From positions 407,296-471,295 of the forward strand of contig UEIJ01000023.1 in the NCBI GenBank assembly GCA_900470195.1: a DNA stretch of 64,000 bases, given 5' to 3'. The translations under genes were made by a program, and so were the position numbers. The notes beneath the pieces are model-generated. The model was not told the DNA's origin and ran no database searches. It saw only the letters and a program-made list of their open reading frames with translations. This DNA is from Hyphomicrobiales bacterium. Lineage in GTDB: Bacteria > Pseudomonadota > Alphaproteobacteria > Rhizobiales > Rhizobiaceae. How positions within the stretch are numbered: position 1 is the first letter of the stretch; the number at the start of each line of letters is the position of its first letter. Positions 53,003 to 61,108 of the stretch are shown here, one piece after another.

Positions 53003-54391
53003 CTACTCCCTCTCTCGCCTTCGCTTCACCATGGCTTCGACCGCCTCTTTCACGCTCATATTGCCCTGAATAAGACCGGTCGGGCCTACCTTGTAGACAA
53101 GCTCTTTCGGCTGCGGTGGCGGCTCATCCTTCGGCTTGGCCATCTTCCATGCCAGCGACAAATAGCGGAAGCTGGACGCAATATGCTCGCACCAGTCCTT
53201 GACCGGGTTGTCACGAAACACCTTCAGTTCATCGTCCCACTCGCGGCGGAATTGCTTCAGGCCTTCTATGCCAAGCTCGCAGCGCTCACTATCGAACACG
53301 GCAACCTTGATGGTCTGGCGTGATGCGTGGATGCCTTCAGCTACCGACACCTTGGCGACACGAACGGGCTTGCGTCCCAACAGCTTTAGCGTTTCGAACC
53401 GCGTCCGCTTCGATCCCCACTCGGCAACCAGAATATCATGAGGCACATAGTCATTGCCCTTGTACCCTTTGCCATCCAGCCACTTTACCCATTCTTCCAG
53501 ATCGTCACTGTCTGGCCGGTAGAAATCCACGATACGCGGCCCGGCTTCACCCGGAATGACCTGAAAGCACCAAATCGGGTTGTTTGCAGCCTTGCCCAAA
53601 TCCCATGCCGTATGCACTGGATAGCGGGGATCGATAGGCACAAGCTTAATACGCCCTTCCCGCTCGGCAGTGTTCATTTCTGAGCCATAATAAGCGCCAA
53701 CCATGGCACCGGCGAAGGAGCAATAATATTCCTGCTCAAACATCGCTAGACCCAGATCGGCCCCGTACAAATCCTTATATTCCTCAAGGCTCTCTGCAAG
53801 TTGCTCGGCGCTCAAGGCCTTGGTTTCGTGGATGCTGGATAATTGGGCGAACCATTGCTCATTTCCCACCGCACGCTGATACATGGTCTTGGCATGGTTA
53901 TTACCGCGAGGCGTGGTGATGAATGCGGCGGTGCCGTCCGTTTCCTCAATCATGGGCTTGTGATACGCCCATGCAGCAGGGTTACAGAGCGCCCATTCTG
54001 AATATGCTATGCCCACCGGGCCGGAACCCACCGTAGCGTTGTACCGGTCAGAGCCAAGCAACTGCCACGTGGAACCCCATACCGTTTCAATGAACATGTC
54101 ATTGTCATTGACGCGCTTACGGATTTCAGGCGGGAAAGCCTCATCGATACGGCGTTTTCCTGTCCGTCCGTTGATCCCGTTCCAGATGGCCTTACGGGCC
54201 TGCGCATATTCAGGGAAGCAATGCCAATATGTGCCTATGCGCTTCTGCGATAGCTCACGGAAGCCATTCAGCACAATCTCATCCTTGCCCCATCGCCGGT
54301 GCGCAATCTCTATGAGGCGCTTCTTTTTCTGCTGTACCAGTGCTTCATGAAAGGCGCGCTGATACCACCGGACGCGAAATTCATGCATCAT
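53003..54391 (-). CDS. Terminase large subunit
   Basis: The 462-residue packaging motor has an N-terminal ATPase and a C-terminal nuclease. The Walker A variant is [15 protein letters not shown] (about 28-42), a form frequent in phage terminases. Walker B/adenine region appears near [15 protein letters not shown] (about 126-140). Nuclease acidic residues are likely in [16 protein letters not shown] (about 255-270). It is shorter than many TerL (usually 480-600) but complete. ATG 54391 overlaps the TerS stop (ATGA). Confidence 0.85.
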   Translation of the reverse strand: MMHEFRVRWYQRAFHEALVQQKKKRLIEIAHRRWGKDEIVLNGFRELSQKRIGTYWHCFPEYAQARKAIWNGINGRTGKRRIDEAFPPEIRKRVNDNDMFIETVWGSTWQLLGSDRYNATVGSGPVGIAYSEWALCNPAAWAYHKPMIEETDGTAAFITTPRGNNHAKTMYQRAVGNEQWFAQLSSIHETKALSAEQLAESLEEYKDLYGADLGLAMFEQEYYCSFAGAMVGAYYGSEMNTAEREGRIKLVPIDPRYPVHTAWDLGKAANNPIWCFQVIPGEAGPRIVDFYRPDSDDLEEWVKWLDGKGYKGNDYVPHDILVAEWGSKRTRFETLKLLGRKPVRVAKVSVAEGIHASRQTIKVAVFDSERCELGIEGLKQFRREWDDELKVFRDNPVKDWCEHIASSFRYLSLAWKMAKPKDEPPPQPKELVYKVGPTGLIQGNMSVKEAVEAMVKRRRERE

Positions 54392-54924
54392 TCGTCGTCA
54401 GGCCCCGCCTCATAGACCGTGTTGAAGGTAACGGTTGTCTGACTATTCACATCGGACTTGTCGGCAAGGCCAAGGTCACGCGAAATGATATTAGCGTTCA
54501 ACAGGTCGGAAGCGGCACCGGCGAACTTCTGTTGATAGATCACGTCCTCGGCGCGAGAAATGACGTCACTTAAATCGGGACGGCTCTCACGCCATTCGGT
54601 CCACTGTTTGCGGGATATATCGATGAAGAAACACAGGCCTGCCAGCGTCATGGCACGCATTTTCGCAACAGGCTCATGCGTGGCAAAGCCTTGGAAGGTG
54701 ACAAGCTTATCCTCATAGAGAGGGTTGGCTTCCACCCAATCGAAATACTCGCAGCAGGCTGACCATAGATCGTCAGGACTTTCGAACTTCGGATTACGTC
54801 CATGTGATGAACGGGCTTCCCAGAAGCGACTACCGGGCAGGAACTTCCCCTTCTCGTCGCGTCCCTTCTGTGGTGCCTTCTTCTTCGCCGGTGCTTTCTT
54901 TGCCGTGGTATTCTTAGGTGGCAT
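54388..54924 (-). CDS. Terminase small subunit (P22 gp3-like)
   Basis: The 178-residue protein has a lysine-rich N-terminal tail ([16 protein letters not shown]), a helical core ([49 protein letters not shown]) and a long helix near the end ([32 protein letters not shown]). It matches DNA-packaging gp3-type small terminases that recognise the pac site. Located directly upstream of TerL and overlapping it. Headful packaging is inferred. Confidence 0.82.
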   Translation of the reverse strand: MPPKNTTAKKAPAKKKAPQKGRDEKGKFLPGSRFWEARSSHGRNPKFESPDDLWSACCEYFDWVEANPLYEDKLVTFQGFATHEPVAKMRAMTLAGLCFFIDISRKQWTEWRESRPDLSDVISRAEDVIYQQKFAGAASDLLNANIISRDLGLADKSDVNSQTTVTFNTVYEAGPDDE

Positions 54925-55282
54925 AGGCCGTCGCCTCCTTCAGCCGCATTTGCACAAGCCGGGGATGGATCGATAGAGCCTTGGCTATCTCCTTCACTTC
55001 CAGACCTCGTGTTTTCAGTTCGATGATGTTTCTGCGCCGGGCTTCTGCCGCCATGATGCGCTTTGCTGGACGGGTGCGGGTTGCGCGCGGATCGCCTGCC
55101 TTACGTCCACTGCGGATATAGCGGCGGACTGTCTCAATCGAGATATCCAGTTCCTCGGCAATCTCTGCGGCGGTGCGATACTCCCACCACATGGTCAAGG
55201 CCCGATCTTTGCGACGAAAGACAAGAGGATGTGGCTTTCCGCCCTTCTTGTTACGTGATGAATAGACGTGAAACGGTGCCAT
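54914..55282 (-). CDS. Small DNA-binding protein with two helix-turn-helix segments
   Basis: The 122-residue basic protein has a clear [32 protein letters not shown] (about 36-64), and a second one, [32 protein letters not shown] (about 86-117), separated by a basic linker ([19 protein letters not shown]). It is the gene before TerS and overlaps it by 11 bases. Possible roles are a transcription activator of late genes or a packaging accessory. It is the best visible candidate to bind the control region at 55960-56174 or the 21-bp motif; untested. Confidence 0.7.
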   Translation of the reverse strand: MAPFHVYSSRNKKGGKPHPLVFRRKDRALTMWWEYRTAAEIAEELDISIETVRRYIRSGRKAGDPRATRTRPAKRIMAAEARRRNIIELKTRGLEVKEIAKALSIHPRLVQMRLKEATAYAT

Positions 55283-55286
55283 GTTG

Positions 55287-55457
55287 TCAGCCCTTCACAA
55301 TCTTCATCAAGTCGATCATGCAGGCAGATGCCGCACGTCCCTGCTGACATTCTTTGACAAGGCGACGGGCAAGGTTCGCTATGCGCTCGTTATCCTTGCG
55401 CTGACGCACTGCATGTTGGCGGATGCGATCACGATCCTGTTTGCAATGGATGGTCAT
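55287..55457 (-). CDS. Small early phage protein, Arg/Lys-rich
   Basis: A 56-residue basic helical protein (CKQDRDRIRQHAVRQRKDNERIANLARRLVKECQQGRAASACMIDLMKIVKG) starting at ATG 55457, whose first bases overlap the stop of the preceding gene (ATGA). Three cysteines and a high charge are notable. No family recognised; likely part of the same small-gene operon as the HTH gene. Confidence 0.55.
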   Translation of the reverse strand: MTIHCKQDRDRIRQHAVRQRKDNERIANLARRLVKECQQGRAASACMIDLMKIVKG

Positions 55458-55717
55458 GACTGCCACCATTCGAGCAAAGCAAAGGTCGCGCCTATTGCTA
55501 TCGTCGCCAGAGAAACGCAAATCGACAGAATGATAAGTGGATTGGTAGGCGATACAGAAAGCAACCGAAGAAGCTCATCAATAGTAGCTGGCAGGCTGGC
55601 AGACTGAGACGCGCAAAAGCGCACGCTATCATTCTGCTCAGACGGCATCATTGCCTGATTATAGATATTCCCCGGAAACCAGAAATAAGCCGGGCTTAGA
55701 ATAAGATCGTTGCCCAT
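55454..55717 (-). CDS. Small phage membrane protein
   Basis: An 87-residue protein with a soluble N-terminal half (NDLILSPAYFWFPGNIYNQAM, SVRFCASQSASLPATIDELLRLLS) and one C-terminal membrane helix (PLIILSICVSLATIAIGATFALLEW). ATG 55717 overlaps the stop of the 47-residue gene (TAATG). Function unknown. Confidence 0.6.
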   Translation of the reverse strand: MGNDLILSPAYFWFPGNIYNQAMMPSEQNDSVRFCASQSASLPATIDELLRLLSVSPTNPLIILSICVSLATIAIGATFALLEWWQS

Positions 55718-55860
55718 TATTCGCCCTCCCCGTTCTGAGAGAGGCGGCGAACATTTTCCAGAGCAGCATTATGCGTCTTGCCGCTGGCAACAACGCCAGA
55801 CGACAAACAACGGGCCAGATAATGGCCGTCCTGTGTAGGTATCACGGTGATGGTCTTCAT
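55717..55860 (-). CDS. Very small phage protein, first gene after the leftward promoter
   Basis: A 47-residue protein (MKTITVIPTQDGHYLARC, then LSSGVVASGKTHNAALENVRRLSQNGEGE) starting at ATG 55860 with GAGGAAG upstream. The longer frame to 55899 is not supported. It resembles small HicB-like or ribbon-type modules in its strand-strand-helix pattern, but it is too short to assign. First gene downstream of the promoter at 56063-56091, leaving a leader of about 195 bases. Confidence 0.55.
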   Translation of the reverse strand: MKTITVIPTQDGHYLARCLSSGVVASGKTHNAALENVRRLSQNGEGE

Positions 55861-55959
55861 GTGGCTTCCTCGGTTTGACGGACCTGAAGGAAAAGCCACG
55901 GTAGGGCAGACACAACATATGCGATTTTAACGGCACAAGCAACTACATATAGCGAGTGT

Positions 55960-56174
55960 CAAGCGTCACTCATACTATATAAACTACCCCTAAACCCGCC
56001 TTATAAAATAGGATTTGTAATTTCAGTTGACGGTTGACGCTTGATATTAATTAATTGTTTTTATTATATTTTTTGTACTTACAAGCGTCAACTCAAGCGT
56101 CAACCGTCAACTTCTGATTTCGGCAAGCGTCAACAAATTTCGACCAAGTGGCACCAAGCAAAAATTGACGGTTG
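55960..56174. repeat. Iteron-like repeat array and inverted repeat between replication and packaging modules
   Basis: CAAGCGTCA occurs in plus orientation at 55960, 56082, 56094 and 56124, and inverted at 56035-56043. The variant CAACCGTCAA is at 56101-56110 and, inverted, at 56027-56036 and 56165-56174. A perfect 20-bp inverted repeat, AGTTGACGGTTGACGCTTGA at 56025-56044 and its complement at 56093-56112, encloses a 48-bp AT-rich core. The layout is that of a multi-site operator or phage replication origin. No gene overlaps it. Confidence 0.75.
56063..56091 (-). promoter_or_regulatory. Near-consensus leftward sigma-70-type promoter inside the repeat array
   Basis: On the minus strand TTGACG (56091-56086) and TATAAT (56068-56063) are separated by exactly 17 bases. 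The -35 element lies within an inverted-repeat family member (56082-56090), so a repeat-binding protein would block or recruit polymerase. It should drive the small-gene/terminase block starting at 55860. Confidence 0.7.
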
Positions 56175-56276
56175 CCCCGATATCCACAAAGGATTATTTT
56201 CATAGAAAGTTCTGCTTTTGTTCCTATCGATAAAAGAGTTATAGGCTTTCCTCCCCAACCCGTAGGAGTGATTGAA

Positions 56277-56519
56277 ATGGCCACCTATTCCCACCAGCAG
56301 TACGCCGACTGTGAATTCAATATCGAGCAATGGACTGATGATGACCTGCACGTGGATACGTTGATTGGATGCTCTATGAATGCACTGGTGGCGCTTGGCG
56401 GATATCGTGAAGCCGTGGAGCTTCGACCTGAACGGATAATCCGGGTTCGTCACAGGGCAAGGGTCATCGCTGAACACATTCCCGACAGGCTGAAGCCTGA
56501 CAACAAAAAACCCGCCTGA
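56277..56519 (+). CDS. Small plus-strand phage protein beside the control region
   Basis: An 80-residue soluble protein starting at ATG 56277 with AGGAG eight bases upstream. It reads MATYSHQQYADCEFNIEQW, then TDDDLHVDTLIGCSMNALVALGGYREAVELRPERI with a basic helical C-terminus (VRHRARVIAEHIPDRLKPDNKKPA). Divergent from the terminase block across the repeat array; convergent with the primase gene. No family recognised. Its position makes a regulatory role possible, unproven. Confidence 0.6.
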   Translation: MATYSHQQYADCEFNIEQWTDDDLHVDTLIGCSMNALVALGGYREAVELRPERIIRVRHRARVIAEHIPDRLKPDNKKPA

Positions 56520-56530
56520 GCGGGTCATTT
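56504..56530. terminator. Bidirectional terminator between primase and the 80-residue gene
   Basis: ACCCGC and GCGGGT with a CTGA loop (56510-56525). AAAAAA on the left gives a T6 run for leftward transcripts coming from the primase gene; on the right the sequence is TCATTT. Confidence 0.75.
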
Positions 56531-58825
56531 GCCGATTTGAAACCATATGACGGGGTGCCCGCCTTGCGGCGGCTTGACCTCTTGTCGCTCCAACTGTCCG
56601 GCCTCGCAAAGCGCTTGCAGCAGTTCGCGCAGATCGCGAGGACGGATAGAATTTTGCAGCGACCGCATAAGGTCCCGCTGACTGGCCCGGCCCTTGCGCC
56701 CCTTGATTGCCCGCATGATGCGCTGCGCATTCGCTTGGTTCTCATTGTCGGCCATGTAATCGGCAGCGCCGGAAGCCATGAAGCGTGCGGACTGATGCGC
56801 AACCTCGATACCGAATTCCATATCGGCACGGCGTACCTGCTCATCATCCAGCCGCCCTATTGCAACGATGGTGGCAATGCGCAGCGACATTTCAACGGTT
56901 CGGGCATAGAACGCGCTCGCCTCCACATCCTTATCCATCAAACGTTCAATCTCGCGGGAAAAATCCCCGTACCGGGTTTGCGCCCCATCTGGGCACCACG
57001 GCAGCAAGCGAAGCTGATTAGATGTTGAAGGGTCTGCATTCGGATCGTTGCGGATCGCAGATGCCAATTCGCCAGACCGGAAATAGATGCGGCGCAGGCG
57101 GTCAATAATGTCGGTCGGAACAACGGCAGCGTCCTGCAATGGGTCGCGCTCGCTGGCACTGGAACGGCCTGACATGAGAAGAAAGCGGTTGAGCGTCCCA
57201 TCCTCAAGGCTCGCCCCCTCCATGGCAGAATAAAACTGCTCTGGCGTCGATGCCCCGAAAATGGTGATGGATGGCGAATGAATGGTCTCACTCGGCTTGC
57301 TGGCCCACTCTGGCGTCAGATATGGCGCGAAGGACGATGACCACATGGTGCGCAACACCTTCGATATCGAGCTTTCGAACCCGCTTGCGCGCCGGGAATT
57401 GATGCGCTTCATGAAGCCGCCGAATTCATCCATCGGGCAGATAGAAAGAGGTTTGCGCGTCAGGAAGTTGACAACGGCAGGCATGGAAATGAATTCAGAC
57501 GGGCCAATATGATGGCCAAGGCTGGCCGCGCTCATGATGCGGGATATCTGCTGCAAGGGATGGTCTTTGCCCTTTCCGGTCGGGGCAAGGCCAAGCACAT
57601 ATAAATGCGTACCGGATCGCGTCGGCCCGGCAAACTGACGGCCAGCCACAGTGCCAACAATCGCTAGCGCTGCGCCTATGGCAAGCTCCGGCTGCGGACG
57701 CCGGGACGTATCGACAATCCAGCGCGCAATATCGCCAACTAGTCCAGGTGGATAATCAATGCCGCCCTCTGCCTGCACTGTCAGGCTCGGTGTTTCAATG
57801 ATTTCACCGGTTTCAGCGTCGGCAATGGTTCCGTCCTGTTGCTCGACAATCTGCCGCGTGCCCTCTTTCTCCCGCTGTTTCCTTTCCCATGCGGCAAGGA
57901 TCATGGCATTAATGCGGGCCAGTTCTTCAGGCGCTTCCAGTTCCGGCCCTTCGCTCGGCGGCAATTGGCGCGGCTCTTTTGCCCCGGCCCGAATGCCTGA
58001 CTGGATCGTCTTGCGGCTTTCGACAGGATTAAGACCGCATGCAGCAGCAGCGTTCATAAGCAGGCCCGCAATCTCTGCCTCTGATTTCCAACCTGCGCCG
58101 ACAAGCTGGCCAAGTGCGAAGGCAGCTTCATTCAAGGTGTTGTTGCGACCGCCCTTCGCTGCGTTCTCTACCTTGGAAATCTCGGCGGATATAGCAGCTT
58201 CACAATACGCATTCACGCGGGCATCGCTATGGGCTTCTCGCGGAACCGGGACCGGCTGCGCCTTCGGCTGTTCCTCGCCGGTATCGATAATGTCAGCCAC
58301 CCATTGCGGAAGAACGGGCGCGGCAGACAAATTGCCGAATAGCTCATAGGCCCGCCCATCCTCCATGACCGTGCCGGGCGCAATGACGTAGCCGCCAGCA
58401 CCGCGAACATCTACACCGGCAGGCAGCGTGCCGCGAGCATTGCCATAGCTCTTGCCGTCTGGCTGACGGAAATAAACGTGGCTTCCCTCCTTCGGTGTGG
58501 CAACCAATGGCGATGCGTCAATATCGTGCGAATGGGCAGCAGCCAGTTGACCGAAAGCTTCCACGCCGTCAGCGTCAGCATCGTGGCGGTCGCAGTCGAT
58601 GACGACAAAGCCACATTTTGCCAGATCGAGACCAATTGCAGCGCCGGGCCATTTGGCCCACCACTGTCTGACTTGCATAACGTCTGTCGTGGAAACATCA
58701 CGCCACTTAATGAACGGCATCGGCCTCTTTGCCTGCTCCCCACCTGCAAAGCATGGGAACACAGACAGACCGGATGCCGCGAGCTTCAGCGCGGTTTCGA
58801 GATTATGTTCCTTGGCAGCAATCAT
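56525..58825 (-). CDS. Phage primase-polymerase / DUF3987 helicase-like replication protein
   Basis: The 766-residue protein joins an N-terminal bifunctional primase-polymerase domain (about 1-170) to a DUF3987 domain. The first has metal motif VIDCDRHDADADG and a histidine motif SHVYFRQPDG. The second starts near 365 with YPPGLVGDIARWIVDTSRRPQPELAIGAALAIVGT and has a Walker A-like GLAPTGKGKDHPLQQI and DEFGGFMKRINSR. Such proteins start replication in many temperate phages. ATG 58825 overlaps the upstream stop (TAATG); the longer frame to 58906 is rejected. Confidence 0.85.
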   Translation of the reverse strand: MIAAKEHNLETALKLAASGLSVFPCFAGGEQAKRPMPFIKWRDVSTTDVMQVRQWWAKWPGAAIGLDLAKCGFVVIDCDRHDADADGVEAFGQLAAAHSHDIDASPLVATPKEGSHVYFRQPDGKSYGNARGTLPAGVDVRGAGGYVIAPGTVMEDGRAYELFGNLSAAPVLPQWVADIIDTGEEQPKAQPVPVPREAHSDARVNAYCEAAISAEISKVENAAKGGRNNTLNEAAFALGQLVGAGWKSEAEIAGLLMNAAAACGLNPVESRKTIQSGIRAGAKEPRQLPPSEGPELEAPEELARINAMILAAWERKQREKEGTRQIVEQQDGTIADAETGEIIETPSLTVQAEGGIDYPPGLVGDIARWIVDTSRRPQPELAIGAALAIVGTVAGRQFAGPTRSGTHLYVLGLAPTGKGKDHPLQQISRIMSAASLGHHIGPSEFISMPAVVNFLTRKPLSICPMDEFGGFMKRINSRRASGFESSISKVLRTMWSSSFAPYLTPEWASKPSETIHSPSITIFGASTPEQFYSAMEGASLEDGTLNRFLLMSGRSSASERDPLQDAAVVPTDIIDRLRRIYFRSGELASAIRNDPNADPSTSNQLRLLPWCPDGAQTRYGDFSREIERLMDKDVEASAFYARTVEMSLRIATIVAIGRLDDEQVRRADMEFGIEVAHQSARFMASGAADYMADNENQANAQRIMRAIKGRKGRASQRDLMRSLQNSIRPRDLRELLQALCEAGQLERQEVKPPQGGHPVIWFQIGK

Positions 58826-59181
58826 TAGAAAGGAGCCTCGTTTTTGAGTTCTTCCTTCAGCGAGACGCGATAGCCGGCGATCATGCGACGGCAGAATTCG
58901 TGCCACTCATCTACCGTGAGTGATTGCAGATCAGTTTTGCCGATTTCCTCAAGGAACGCACCAGCTTTCTGCCCGCCCTTGCCCGCTGCGAGGCTTTCGA
59001 TACGGTCAAAGTTGTCCTGTCTCATCGAATAGGTTCCTTGTGCAATGGTGATGCATTCCGGGTCATCACACAGCCACAAAATAGGATGGCTACGGCTTGG
59101 ATTGTCAGTGAAGCCAATGCCGATTTCGCGCCGGGCGCACACCGCACAAAGGCCGGGTCCAGTTCGGTCAACAAAGCTCAT
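58825..59181 (-). CDS. Cys-containing phage protein (DUF6511-like)
   Basis: A 118-residue protein with an N-terminal zinc-site pattern: CAVCARREIGIGFTDNP followed by LWLCDDPEC (CxxC ... CxxxxC). A helical C-terminal half follows (MRQDNFDRIESLAAGKGGQKAGAFLEEIGKTDLQSLTVDEWHEFCRRMIAGY). This matches my memory of the DUF6511 family of alphaproteobacterial phages. It overlaps both replication genes, so a role in replication is likely but unknown. Confidence 0.6.
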   Translation of the reverse strand: MSFVDRTGPGLCAVCARREIGIGFTDNPSRSHPILWLCDDPECITIAQGTYSMRQDNFDRIESLAAGKGGQKAGAFLEEIGKTDLQSLTVDEWHEFCRRMIAGYRVSLKEELKNEAPF

Positions 59182-60806
59182 TCTGCTGCCTCGATCTGCC
59201 TGCGCGGAAAGTTGCGATGCACAATGTCATGAAATTTCGTTCCGGCGCGCGGCTTGACGCTGATCGTATCGGGCCGCGTGAGTTCCCCAGATCGGCTTAA
59301 AGCCTCATCTGTCGTCTTCGGGAAAGGCGTCTGACCGCCGTGCAAAATCCACCACTGTTGCGCCCGCTGCGTTGCGCTGCCGCCATGTTCGAACGCCAGC
59401 CATTCAGGATATGAATTCAGACCGGCCAGAAAGGTGACGCGAACGCTGTCGCGAGAACCAAATTTTTCATAGCGTTCAATCTTCCAGTCCACGACCGGCA
59501 ACATTGTAGGAGGCACGGCTTCGGTTGAAAGAATGCCTACGCCCTTATCTGCATGAGCATCATGCTTCGGCTTTTCGTCGCGCGGCCACTGGTGGCCACA
59601 AAACTTGCATTCGAACACATTGAGCGCGACAAGCTCATTGCAGCCGGGGCATTCTTTCGCCCGCACATCAGTGACGGAAACCTTGCCCTTGGCGTTGTCG
59701 CCGCCCTTTGGAAGAACAGACACGGCATCAACTGGACCATGGCGGCGGATATTGCCCGCGAAGTCCAGAATTAGACAATCTTCCTTGCCGTGAGCCTTTC
59801 GAGTGCCACGCCCGACGATCTGGACATACAAGCTTGTCGATAACGTGGGGCGCAACATCGCGACCAGATCAACATGCGGAACGTCAAAACCTGTTGTCAG
59901 GACGTTTGCATTTGTCAGAGCGCGGATTTCACCATTGCGAAACCGGCGAATAATGCTGTCGCGCTCGCCGGTTGGCGTGGCACCTGTCACAGTCTCACAT
60001 GAGAAGCCCGCCGCCCGGATCGCATCGCGAACGTTGATCGCATGTTTGATGCCGGTGCAGAAAACAAGCCACGCACGGCGGTTCTGGCCAAACTGGCAAA
60101 TCTCGGCAACGGCCTCGGCAGTCACCGCATCGGATGCGATTTCAAGAGAAGCCGGGACAAACTCACCGCCCCGACGCTCGACCTTGGACACGTCGATTTC
60201 AATTGCGGTCGCAGGTGAGCGAAGCGGCGACAGAAAGCCGTCATCAATGCCCTGTGCGATGCCGTAAGTGTAAACCACCTTGTCAAATAGACGTGTCGAA
60301 CCCTCATCAAGCCGCCCACTATCGAGCCGGTATGGTGTAGCGGTGAAGCCGATCACGCGCGCGTCAGGTTGGATTGCGTGCAGATCATCCAGCAGGCGAC
60401 GATACATTCCGACGCCTGACATTGGCACAAGGTGTGCCTCATCAATACAGACCAGATCACGCCGACCAAGCGCAGACGCTTTTTTGAAAACCGACTGGAT
60501 GGATGCGAACGTAATGCGGTGATGCACATCGCGACGGTTGAGGCCAGCACTGTAAATACCTGCATGGCTGTCGGGCCAAACCCGCTTCAGCGCCATGAAA
60601 TTTTGCTGCACCAGTTCCTTTACATGGGTCAGCATCAGGACGCGCATGTCAGGATATTGCGTGAGCAAGTCCTGTATCATTTTGCCGATGACAACGCTTT
60701 TCCCGGTGCCGGTCGCCAGATCGATAAGCGGATTGCCGCCGCCCTCGCGCCAGTAATCCATTGCCGCTTCGATAGCGTCATTCTGATAATAGCGAAGATC
60801 GATCAT
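59178..60806 (-). CDS. DEAD/DEAH-box helicase with zinc ribbon
   Basis: A 542-residue SF2 helicase. Walker A is DLATGTGKSVVIG (about 28-40), motif II CIDEAHLVP, motif III GFTATPYR, motif V/VI NANVLTTGFDVPHVDLV and QIVGRGTRKAHGKEDC. A zinc ribbon follows (CPGCNELVALNVFECKFCG, four cysteines). It resembles the helicases of phage replication and recombination modules, such as UvsW-type. ATG 60806 overlaps the HNH stop (ATGA); the longer frame is not supported. Confidence 0.87.
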   Translation of the reverse strand: MIDLRYYQNDAIEAAMDYWREGGGNPLIDLATGTGKSVVIGKMIQDLLTQYPDMRVLMLTHVKELVQQNFMALKRVWPDSHAGIYSAGLNRRDVHHRITFASIQSVFKKASALGRRDLVCIDEAHLVPMSGVGMYRRLLDDLHAIQPDARVIGFTATPYRLDSGRLDEGSTRLFDKVVYTYGIAQGIDDGFLSPLRSPATAIEIDVSKVERRGGEFVPASLEIASDAVTAEAVAEICQFGQNRRAWLVFCTGIKHAINVRDAIRAAGFSCETVTGATPTGERDSIIRRFRNGEIRALTNANVLTTGFDVPHVDLVAMLRPTLSTSLYVQIVGRGTRKAHGKEDCLILDFAGNIRRHGPVDAVSVLPKGGDNAKGKVSVTDVRAKECPGCNELVALNVFECKFCGHQWPRDEKPKHDAHADKGVGILSTEAVPPTMLPVVDWKIERYEKFGSRDSVRVTFLAGLNSYPEWLAFEHGGSATQRAQQWWILHGGQTPFPKTTDEALSRSGELTRPDTISVKPRAGTKFHDIVHRNFPRRQIEAAE

Positions 60807-61108
60807 GCGCGGCCATCCCTTCTTGCGCAATTCGTCTTCTGCGTCACCATTTCCAGATGATCCGGGTTCACGCAGCAGCGGTTTTTGCAAAGATGGTCGA
60901 TTTGCTTTCGGCCCGGCACATAACCATGCACGTTGGTGAACATGACGCGGTGCACAGCAACGGTCTGCCCATCAAGGCTCATGCGAGGATAAGAATGCCC
61001 GCGACCGGACGAACCGGACGTGGGGCCGGTCCAGTTCCAGCAGCCAGAAGACGGGTCAACAATGACCCGCTCCCTGATTTTCTGTTCAATGATATCGCGC
61101 CGGTTCAT
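60803..61108 (-). CDS. HNH endonuclease-like protein
   Basis: The 101-residue protein carries the HNH core IDHLCKNRCCVNPDHLEMVT near residues 70-90, with two cysteine residues for structural zinc, and a conserved HRVMFTNVHGYVPG. It lies between the sliding clamp and helicase genes and overlaps both by one to four bases. Unlike a homing endonuclease, it is embedded in the operon without intron or intein signs, so a nicking role in replication or recombination is possible. Confidence 0.8.
   Translation of the reverse strand: MNRRDIIEQKIRERVIVDPSSGCWNWTGPTSGSSGRGHSYPRMSLDGQTVAVHRVMFTNVHGYVPGRKQIDHLCKNRCCVNPDHLEMVTQKTNCARRDGRA

Noticed and set aside
53010..53030. Sixth copy of the motif near the end of TerL
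   Set aside because: CCCTCTCTCGCCTTCGC resembles the motif in the opposite orientation, but it is degenerate, lies within Arg/Glu codons of TerL and does not precede a start codon.
55960..56174. CRISPR array
   Set aside because: Repeats are about 10 bp, in both orientations and irregularly spaced, with no cas genes; it fits an operator or origin.
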